64,000 nt of DNA, from positions 1 through 64,000 of the forward strand of contig NZ_JAJQMN010000008.1 in NCBI RefSeq assembly GCF_028994775.1, given 5' to 3'. The notes beneath the pieces are model-generated. The model was not told the origin of the DNA. It ran no database searches and worked only from the letters and a program-made list of their open reading frames with translations. Positions 52,325-64,000 of this stretch are shown piece after piece (position 1 is the first letter of the stretch; each line of letters opens with the position of its first letter). Made by a program: the position numbers and the translations under genes. Source of the stretch: Promicromonospora iranensis (lineage in GTDB: Bacteria > Actinomycetota > Actinomycetes > Actinomycetales > Cellulomonadaceae).

Positions 52325-52855
52325 ATGGCGAGGCCGGACAAGGCAGCCGCAGTCGCAGAGATCGCGGGCAAGTTCCGCGACTCCAACGCGGCCGTGCTGA
52401 CCGAGTACCGCGGGCTCACCGTCGCGCAGCTCAAGGAGCTGCGTCGGTCGCTCAGCGGCAACGCAACCTACGCCGTGGTGAAGAACACGCTGACGGGGAT
52501 CGCGGCCAAGGAGGCCGGTGTCGAGGGTCTCGACGCCGACCTGAAGGGCCCGTCCGCCATCGCATTCGTGACCGGTGACCCGGTCGAGGCTGCGAAGGGA
52601 CTGCGTGACTTCGCCAAGGCGAACCCTGCTCTGGTCATCAAGGGTGGCGTGCTCGACGGCCGCCCGATGTCCACGGCAGAGATCACGAAGCTCGCGGACC
52701 TCGAGTCCCGCGAGGTTCTGCTGGCCAAGGTGGCCGGCGGTCTGAAGGCCACGCTGACGCGTGCTGCTTACGCCTTCACCGCCAAGCCCGCCCAGGTCGC
52801 TCGCGTTATCGATGCCCTGCGTCAGAAGCAGGAGTCGGAGGGTGCTGCCGCCTGA
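52325..52855 (+). CDS. rplJ: 50S ribosomal protein L10
   Basis: A 176-residue L10, the base of the ribosomal stalk that anchors L7/L12 dimers. [40 protein letters not shown] and the C-terminal L12-binding helix ([20 protein letters not shown]) are conserved. GGAAGGATTGCC precedes the ATG. Co-transcribed with rplL. Confidence 0.99.
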   Translation: MARPDKAAAVAEIAGKFRDSNAAVLTEYRGLTVAQLKELRRSLSGNATYAVVKNTLTGIAAKEAGVEGLDADLKGPSAIAFVTGDPVEAAKGLRDFAKANPALVIKGGVLDGRPMSTAEITKLADLESREVLLAKVAGGLKATLTRAAYAFTAKPAQVARVIDALRQKQESEGAAA

Positions 52856-52939
52856 TCAGGCGACAGCGCTAGAACAAAAACCCCCTGCTTCTCGCGGGCC
52901 GCACCGGTCCGCGAAGCGCCAACTGAAAGGAACGCCATC

Positions 52940-53326
52940 ATGGCGAAGCTCTCCACCGACGAGCTCCTGTCCGCCTTCGAGGAGCTCACCCTCATCGAGC
53001 TCTCCGACTTCGTGAAGGCCTTCGAGGAGAAGTTCGACGTCACCGCTGCCGCTCCGGTCGCAGCCGTCGCCGCGGGCCCCGCGGGTGGCGCGCCGGCCGA
53101 GGCCGCTGAGGAGAAGACGGAGTTCGACGTCATCCTCGAGGCTGCTGGCGACAAGAAGATCCAGGTCATCAAGGAGGTGCGCGCGCTCACGTCCCTCGGT
53201 CTCAAGGAGGCCAAGGACCTGGTCGACGGCGCACCGAAGCCGGTTCTCGAGGGCGCCGACAAGGACGCCGCCGAGAAGGCGAAGGCCGCCCTGGAGGGCG
53301 CCGGCGCCACCGTCACCCTCAAGTGA
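52940..53326 (+). CDS. rplL: 50S ribosomal protein L7/L12
   Basis: A 128-residue stalk protein. The N-terminal dimerisation domain ([20 protein letters not shown]), the Ala-rich hinge and the C-terminal factor-binding domain ([31 protein letters not shown]) are standard. AAAGGAACGCC precedes the ATG. A terminator follows; the 394-base gap to rpoB also holds the rpoB promoter. Confidence 0.99.
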   Translation: MAKLSTDELLSAFEELTLIELSDFVKAFEEKFDVTAAAPVAAVAAGPAGGAPAEAAEEKTEFDVILEAAGDKKIQVIKEVRALTSLGLKEAKDLVDGAPKPVLEGADKDAAEKAKAALEGAGATVTLK

Positions 53327-53401
53327 CCTCAGGCTCCACCGCCTTCGGGCTGGTGTGACGGCGGCCCGGGCTCGTCCCGGGCGCCGTCCGCCGACTGCAG
53401 A

Positions 53402-53428
53402 GGCCCGCACCCCTCGGGGTGCGGGCCT
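53402..53428 (+). terminator. Terminator after rplL
   Basis: GGCCCGCACCCC (53402-53413) pairs with GGGGTGCGGGCC (53417-53428), a perfect 12-bp stem with loop TCG, followed by TCTCGC. Confidence 0.8.
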
Positions 53429-53524
53429 CTCGCGTCCGCCCAGGTCAGCCGACGTGCGACCGCGGTGCGGATACGCAACGATTCGAAGGGTATTGCGTTC
53501 TCGGCGTGCACGTACTAGGGCGAC

Positions 53525-53553
53525 TGGACATACTTAAGGGAGATAGGTATGCT
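53525..53553 (+). promoter_or_regulatory. rpoB-rpoC promoter
   Basis: TGGACA (53525-53530), a 17-base spacer and TATGCT (53548-53553), close to the housekeeping sigma consensus. The predicted untranslated leader is about 160 bases. Confidence 0.75.
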
Positions 53554-53720
53554 AGCGCTTTGCGCCCGCGTGTGCCCTCGACGCCTCCCCCTGCTTCCCG
53601 AAAGTCCTGGTTGCATCCCCTCTTGTGGGATGCCCTCCGGCGACCGGTGAAGTCCGGCAGAGCTTCCTGCAGCACCGCAGAGCGTACAGCGTTCACCCGA
53701 ACTGCAGGGAAGGACCCCTC

Positions 53721-56700
53721 TTGGCTGCCTCGCGCACCCCTTCAGCTCCGTCCGCCGAAGCCATTGCGAACCGTACCGCTTCCCGTCGCGTTTCTTTCGC
53801 AAAGATCTATGAGCCACTCGAGGTCCCCGACCTGCTTGGCCTTCAGACCGAGAGCTTCGACTGGCTTCTTGGTAACCCAGCCTGGCAGGCCAGGGTAGAA
53901 ACTGCCAAGGCGGCTGGCCGTAATGACGTCCCGGAAACTTCGGGCCTCGAGGAGATCTTCGAGGAGATCTCCCCGATCGAGGACTTCGGCTCCTCGATGT
54001 CTCTCTCCTTCTCGAACCACCGCTTCGAGCCGCCGAAGTACACGGCGGACGAGTGCAAGGAGAAGGACTTCACCTACGCGGCCCCGCTGTTCGTGACCGC
54101 GGAGTTCGTCAACTACACCACCGGTGAGATCAAGAGCCAGACCGTCTTCATGGGCGACTTCCCGCTCATGACGGCGCGCGGCACCTTCATCATCAACGGC
54201 ACCGAGCGTGTCGTCGTCTCCCAGCTGGTGCGTTCGCCGGGCGTCTACTTCGAGCGCACCCCGGACAAGACCAGCGACAAGGACGTCTTCTCCGCGAAGA
54301 TCATCCCGTCGCGCGGTGCTTGGCTCGAGTTCGAGATCGACAAGCGCGACGCCGTCGGCGTCCGCGTCGACCGCAAGCGCAAGCAGTCCGTCACGGTGCT
54401 GCTCAAGGCTCTCGGCATGAGCGAGGCGGAGATCCGCGAGGAGTTCGCCGAGTTCCCGTCGGTGCTGGACACCCTCGAGAAGGACCACGTCCACACCGAG
54501 GACGAGGCTCTTGTGGACCTGTACCGCAAGATCCGCCCGGGTGAGCCGCCGACGGTCGAGGCCGGTCGCGCGCTGCTCGAGAACTTCTACTTCAACCCGA
54601 AGCGTTACGACCTCGCGAAGGTCGGCCGCTACAAGGCGAACAAGAAGCTCGGTGTCGACGCACAGCTGGCCGAGTCCACGCTGTCGCTGACCGACGTCGT
54701 GGCCACGATCAAGTACCTCGCCGCCCTGCACGCCGACAAGCAGATCCTCTCGGGGATGCGCAACGGCGAGCCTGTCGAGGTGCGCGTCGAGGTCGACGAC
54801 ATCGACCACTTCGGCAACCGCCGTATCCGCGCCGTGGGTGAGCTCATCCAGAACCAGGTGCGCACGGGGCTGTCCCGCATGGAGCGCGTCGTTCGTGAGC
54901 GCATGACCACGCAGGACGTCGAGGCCATCACGCCGCAGACGCTGATCAACATCCGTCCGGTCGTCGCGTCGATCCGTGAGTTCTTCGGCACGTCGCAGCT
55001 GTCGCAGTTCATGGACCAGAACAACCCCCTGGCCGGGCTGACGCACAAGCGTCGCCTGAACGCGCTGGGCCCGGGTGGTCTGTCCCGTGACCGCGCCGGC
55101 ATGGAGGTCCGTGACGTCCACCCGTCGCACTACGGCCGCATGTGCCCGATCGAGACCCCTGAGGGTCCGAACATCGGTCTGATCGGTTCGCTCGCGTCGT
55201 TCGGTCGCATCAACCCGTTCGGCTTCATCGAGACGCCGTACCGCAAGGTCGAGAACGGCAAGGTCACCGACAACATCGAGTACCTGACGGCCGATGACGA
55301 GGACCGCTACATCATCGCGCAGGCGAACACGCCGCTGCTCGAGGACGGCACCTTCGTCCTCGACCGCGTGCTCGTCCGCACCAAGGGTGGCGAGACCAAC
55401 GACATCCCGGGTGCCGAGGTCGACTACATGGACATCTCGCCGCGCCAGATGGTGTCGGTCGCGACTGCCCTGATCCCGTTCCTCGAGCACGACGACGCCA
55501 ACCGCGCTCTCATGGGTGCGAACATGCAGCGCCAGGCGGTGCCGCTCGTCCGGTCCGAGGCCCCCGTGGTCGGTACCGGCATGGAGCGCCGTGCGGCGGT
55601 CGACGCCGGCGACGTCATCGTGGCGACCAAGCCCGGTGTGGTCACCGAGGTCTCGGCCGACCTGGTGCTCGTGGCGAACGACGACGGCACGACGGGCTCG
55701 TACCGCGTGCACAAGTTCGTCCGCTCGAACCAGGGCACGAGCTACAACCAGCGCGTGCTGGTCGACGAGGGTGCGCGGGTCGAGGTCGGCTCCGTGCTCG
55801 CTGACGGCCCGGCCACGGACGAGGGCGAGCTCGCGCTCGGCCGCAACCTGCTGGTCGCGTTCATGTCGTGGGAGGGCCACAACTACGAGGACGCGATCAT
55901 CCTGTCGCAGCGCCTCGTGGAGGACGACGTCCTCTCCTCGATCCACATCGAGGAGCACGAGGTCGACGCTCGCGACACCAAGCTCGGCCCGGAGGAGATC
56001 ACGCGGGACATCCCGAACGTCTCCGAGGAGGTCCTCGCGGACCTCGACGAGCGCGGCGTGATCCGCATCGGTGCCGAGGTCGGCGCGGGCGACATCCTGG
56101 TCGGCAAGGTCACCCCGAAGGGTGAGACCGAGCTGACCCCGGAGGAGCGCCTGCTGCGCGCGATCTTCGGCGAGAAGGCGCGCGAGGTGCGCGACACCTC
56201 GCTCAAGGTTCCCCACGGCGAGCAGGGCACGGTCATCGCGGTGCGCGAGTTCAACCGGGAGGACGGCGACGAGCTGCCCGCCGGCGTGAACCAGCTGGTG
56301 CGTGTCTACATCGCGCAGCGCCGCAAGATCACGGTCGGCGACAAGCTGGCCGGCCGCCACGGCAACAAGGGCGTCATCTCGAAGATCCTCCCGCAGGAGG
56401 ACATGCCGTTCCTCGAGGACGGCACGCCTGTCGACGTCATCCTGAACCCGCTGGGTGTGCCGGGCCGAATGAACGTCGGCCAGGTGCTGGAGACCCACCT
56501 CGGGTGGATCGCCAAGCAGGGCTGGGACGTCTCGCTGGCGGAGGACAAGGGCGGGGAGTGGCTGCAGAGCCTCCCCGACGTCGCTCACACGAGCGAGCCG
56601 GGCCGCCCTGTCGCCACGCCGGTGTTCGACGGTCTGGAGGAGGTCGCGCTGCGCGGTCTCTTCGGGGCGACCCTGCCGAACCGGGACGGCCAGCGCATGG

Positions 56701-57233
56701 TCAACCAGGACGGCAAGGCGATGCTGTTCGACGGTCGCTCCGGCGAGCCGTTCCCGGAGGCCGTCTCCACCGGCTACATGTACATCCTGAAGCTGCACCA
56801 CCTGGTCGACGACAAGATCCACGCGCGTTCGACCGGCCCGTACTCGATGATCACGCAGCAGCCGCTGGGTGGTAAGGCGCAGTTCGGTGGTCAGCGGTTC
56901 GGTGAGATGGAGGTCTGGGCACTCGAGGCGTACGGCGCCGCGTACACGCTCCAGGAGCTTCTCACCATCAAGTCCGACGACGTCCCGGGCCGTGTCAAGG
57001 TCTACGAGGCGATCGTCAAGGGCGAGAACATCCCCGACTCGGGCATCCCGGAGTCCTTCAAGGTCCTCCTCAAGGAGATGCAGTCGCTGTGCCTGAACGT
57101 CGAGGTGCTCTCGAGCGACGGTGTCTCCATCGAGATGAAGGAGTCGGACGACGAGGTGTACCGCGCTGCTGAGGAGCTCGGCATCGACCTCTCGAGGCGG
57201 CCGAACGCCGCCTCCAGCGTCGACGAGATCTGA
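53721..57233 (+). CDS. rpoB: DNA-directed RNA polymerase subunit beta
   Basis: A 1170-residue beta subunit. The TTG at 53721 follows AGGGAAGGA and gives the family-typical LAASRT start. [40 protein letters not shown], the rifampicin region [20 protein letters not shown] and, near the C-terminus, [23 protein letters not shown] are all standard. In the rifampicin region [12 protein letters not shown] has Asn447 (codon AAC at 55059-55061) where the common residue is Ser (E. coli Ser531); the neighbouring Asp516 and His526 equivalents are normal. Co-transcribed with rpoC. Confidence 0.99.
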   Translation: MAASRTPSAPSAEAIANRTASRRVSFAKIYEPLEVPDLLGLQTESFDWLLGNPAWQARVETAKAAGRNDVPETSGLEEIFEEISPIEDFGSSMSLSFSNHRFEPPKYTADECKEKDFTYAAPLFVTAEFVNYTTGEIKSQTVFMGDFPLMTARGTFIINGTERVVVSQLVRSPGVYFERTPDKTSDKDVFSAKIIPSRGAWLEFEIDKRDAVGVRVDRKRKQSVTVLLKALGMSEAEIREEFAEFPSVLDTLEKDHVHTEDEALVDLYRKIRPGEPPTVEAGRALLENFYFNPKRYDLAKVGRYKANKKLGVDAQLAESTLSLTDVVATIKYLAALHADKQILSGMRNGEPVEVRVEVDDIDHFGNRRIRAVGELIQNQVRTGLSRMERVVRERMTTQDVEAITPQTLINIRPVVASIREFFGTSQLSQFMDQNNPLAGLTHKRRLNALGPGGLSRDRAGMEVRDVHPSHYGRMCPIETPEGPNIGLIGSLASFGRINPFGFIETPYRKVENGKVTDNIEYLTADDEDRYIIAQANTPLLEDGTFVLDRVLVRTKGGETNDIPGAEVDYMDISPRQMVSVATALIPFLEHDDANRALMGANMQRQAVPLVRSEAPVVGTGMERRAAVDAGDVIVATKPGVVTEVSADLVLVANDDGTTGSYRVHKFVRSNQGTSYNQRVLVDEGARVEVGSVLADGPATDEGELALGRNLLVAFMSWEGHNYEDAIILSQRLVEDDVLSSIHIEEHEVDARDTKLGPEEITRDIPNVSEEVLADLDERGVIRIGAEVGAGDILVGKVTPKGETELTPEERLLRAIFGEKAREVRDTSLKVPHGEQGTVIAVREFNREDGDELPAGVNQLVRVYIAQRRKITVGDKLAGRHGNKGVISKILPQEDMPFLEDGTPVDVILNPLGVPGRMNVGQVLETHLGWIAKQGWDVSLAEDKGGEWLQSLPDVAHTSEPGRPVATPVFDGLEEVALRGLFGATLPNRDGQRMVNQDGKAMLFDGRSGEPFPEAVSTGYMYILKLHHLVDDKIHARSTGPYSMITQQPLGGKAQFGGQRFGEMEVWALEAYGAAYTLQELLTIKSDDVPGRVKVYEAIVKGENIPDSGIPESFKVLLKEMQSLCLNVEVLSSDGVSIEMKESDDEVYRAAEELGIDLSRRPNAASSVDEI

Positions 57234-57329
57234 CACCGGTCCGCGCCCGTACACCGGGCGCGGACCTGGACACCGGGCGCGGACCCGGACACCACGAGGG
57301 TTTTCGAGAACTTCAGGAAGTAGGACATC

Positions 57330-61214
<3,885 letters not shown>

Positions 61215-61235
61215 TCCCGATCCGTTGACCGCGAG

Positions 61236-61297
61236 GTAGAGCGCCTGTCCTGCTCCGCACGGGTTCGTCCCGTGCGGAAGCCGGACAGGCGCTCTAC
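61236..61297 (+). terminator. Terminator after rpoC
   Basis: GTAGAGCGCCTGTCC (61236-61250) and its exact complement (61283-61297) make a 15-bp stem that continues into an inner CCGCACGGG/CCCGTGCGG stem, followed by TTC. It isolates rpoBC from the str operon. Confidence 0.85.
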
Positions 61298-61335
61298 TTC
61301 GCGGCTCTTCGGGTGCATCTCACACCCGATTCGTT

Positions 61336-61364
61336 TTGACCCCCCGTAAACACGTGGGTATTCT
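61336..61364 (+). promoter_or_regulatory. rpsL operon promoter
   Basis: TTGACC (61336-61341), a 17-base spacer and TATTCT (61359-61364). The box CACCCGATTCG just upstream is shared with the tRNA-Thr promoter. The leader to rpsL is about 270 bases; I see no known regulatory RNA in it. Confidence 0.8.
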
Positions 61365-61639
61365 TAGAATTCGTGCCCGCGCCGTCGGGCCGCATCTCTT
61401 GAAAGCCGCCGCAAGGTGGCCTCGGAAGCGGCCGATGTGAGCGCGTGGGCATCCCGGCGAGATCCTCCGGGGCACGTCGTGCCCTGATGGTGGAGCCGGG
61501 CCATCGAGCCGGTGGTAAGTGGCGCAGCAGTCCCCGTGAGGGCTGTGGGTGCCGCATGCAATCGGCACGCACAAGCCAAGACCATCGACGGGGACGCCGG
61601 CAGGGCGTCGCCGAAGCTCAAGAAGACGACGGAGACGTA

Positions 61640-62014
61640 GTGCCTACGATCCAGCAGCTCGTCCGCAAGGGGCGTACCTCGAAGGTTACGGCGTCCAAGA
61701 CGCCGGCCCTTCATGCCTCCCCTCAGCGGCGCGGTGTGTGCACTCGCGTGTACACCACCACCCCCAAGAAGCCGAACTCCGCGCTCCGCAAGGTTGCGCG
61801 TGTGAAGCTCTCCTCCGGTACCGAGGTCACCGCGTACATCCCCGGCGTCGGCCACAACCTGCAGGAGCACTCCATCGTGCTCGTGCGTGGCGGCCGTGTG
61901 AAGGACCTCCCGGGCGTGCGGTACAAGATCGTCCGCGGCGCGCTTGACACCCAGGGTGTCAAGGGTCGCAAGCAGGGTCGGAGCAAGTACGGCGCCAAGA
62001 AGGAGAAGAGCTGA
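61640..62014 (+). CDS. rpsL: 30S ribosomal protein S12
   Basis: A 124-residue S12, part of the decoding centre. [39 protein letters not shown] and [20 protein letters not shown] are conserved. The two Lys residues at classical streptomycin-resistance sites (in PKKPNS and RVKDLPG) are the normal sensitive form. GTG at 61640 follows CGGAGAC. Its stop codon overlaps the rpsG start by one base (TGATG). Confidence 0.99.
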   Translation: MPTIQQLVRKGRTSKVTASKTPALHASPQRRGVCTRVYTTTPKKPNSALRKVARVKLSSGTEVTAYIPGVGHNLQEHSIVLVRGGRVKDLPGVRYKIVRGALDTQGVKGRKQGRSKYGAKKEKS

Positions 62015-62484
62015 TGCCCCGCAAGGGTCCGGCCCCGAAGCGGCCGCTCATCGTTGACCCGGTGTACGGGTCCCCGGTCGTCACGCAGCTGATCAACAAG
62101 GTCCTGCTCGACGGCAAGAAGTCGACCGCCGAGGCGATCGTCTACGGCGCTCTCGAGGGCGTTCGTGCCAAGACCGACGGCGACCCGGTCGTCGTGCTCA
62201 AGCGTGCGCTGGACAATGTCCGTCCTGCGCTCGAGGTCCGCTCCCGCCGCGTCGGCGGTGCCACGTACCAGGTGCCGGTCGACGTCCGCCCCACGCGTGC
62301 CACCACGCTCGCGCTGCGCTGGCTCACCGACTTCTCGCGTGCTCGTCGCGAGAAGACGATGACGGAGCGTCTCATGAACGAGATCCTCGACGCGTCGAAC
62401 GGTCTCGGTGCTGCGGTCAAGCGCCGCGAGGACATGCACAAGATGGCCGACTCCAACAAGGCCTTCGCGCACTACCGCTGGTAG
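62014..62484 (+). CDS. rpsG: 30S ribosomal protein S7
   Basis: A 156-residue S7, a primary binder of the 16S rRNA 3' domain and usual repressor of the str operon. [40 protein letters not shown] and the C-terminal [19 protein letters not shown] are conserved. Translation is coupled to rpsL by the one-base overlap. Confidence 0.99.
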   Translation: MPRKGPAPKRPLIVDPVYGSPVVTQLINKVLLDGKKSTAEAIVYGALEGVRAKTDGDPVVVLKRALDNVRPALEVRSRRVGGATYQVPVDVRPTRATTLALRWLTDFSRARREKTMTERLMNEILDASNGLGAAVKRREDMHKMADSNKAFAHYRW

Positions 62485-62495
62485 TAGCTTCCGAG

Positions 62496-62519
62496 CGGCC
62501 CCGGGTCACCCCGGGGCCG
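62496..62519 (+). terminator. Hairpin between rpsG and fusA
   Basis: CGGCCCCGG (62496-62504) and CCGGGGCCG (62511-62519), a 9-bp stem with a 6-base loop. No T-run follows, so it is more likely a partial attenuator or processing site within the operon than a full terminator. Confidence 0.45.
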
Positions 62520-62577
62520 TCGGTGGATGCTTGACCGCCGGCCCCCAGCCCACCTTCAGACCAAGGGGTAAGACACC

Positions 62578-64000
<1,423 letters not shown>

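Noticed and set aside
61640-62014. Streptomycin-resistance change in rpsL
   Set aside because: Both Lys residues at the classical sites are the normal sensitive form.

Overview
The window is high-GC DNA from an actinomycete. It has GTG/TTG starts, the actinobacterial gene order tRNA-Tyr, tRNA-Thr, tRNA-Met, rpmG, hadA/hadB, murB, tRNA-Trp, secE, nusG, rplK, rplA, rplJ, rplL, rpoB, rpoC, rpsL, rpsG, fusA, a TTG start on rpoB, and a WXG100 gene at the left edge. This fits Actinomycetota, probably Micrococcales (Promicromonosporaceae or Cellulomonadaceae-like). Genus is not established from the sequence.

0-4 kb is core: the end of a WXG100 protein, a small membrane protein, ferredoxin-NADP reductase, HtpX and YajQ. 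4-7.8 kb is a decayed integrative element. It is bounded by a 16-bp direct repeat whose left copy is the last 16 bases of yajQ, and it carries a truncated tyrosine integrase, a relaxase remnant, a DUF1254 gene, a frameshifted phosphotransferase and a MerR regulator. 7.8-18.9 kb is a mixed accessory block: MerR, AAA ATPase, MFS exporter with divergent TetR, TauE/SafE permease, AbrB-DUF418 pair, HAD hydrolase, PfkB kinase, an ECF41-type sigma factor with its carboxymuconolactone-decarboxylase partner, and RarD.

18.9-43.4 kb alternates core translation genes (four tRNAs, rpmG, secE, nusG, rplK, rplA) with envelope functions: HadA/HadB-like dehydratases, a secreted amidase, a C39 peptidase, MurB, an L,D-transpeptidase lipoprotein, an unusual membrane Ser/Thr kinase and a two-component system with an ABC exporter. 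A TPP riboswitch precedes thiC.

43.5-51.9 kb, between rplA and rplJ, is the most interesting part. A sigma factor, a small overlapping protein, a signal-less subtilisin and two tandem 865-residue TPR-CHAT (caspase-like) proteases form a same-strand module that I read as an intracellular, sigma-controlled protease cascade of undefined role. 52.0-64.0 kb is core again: L10 leader, rplJ-rplL, rpoB-rpoC, rpsL-rpsG and the start of fusA. RpoB has Asn at the position equivalent to E. coli Ser531, a rifampicin-resistance site.
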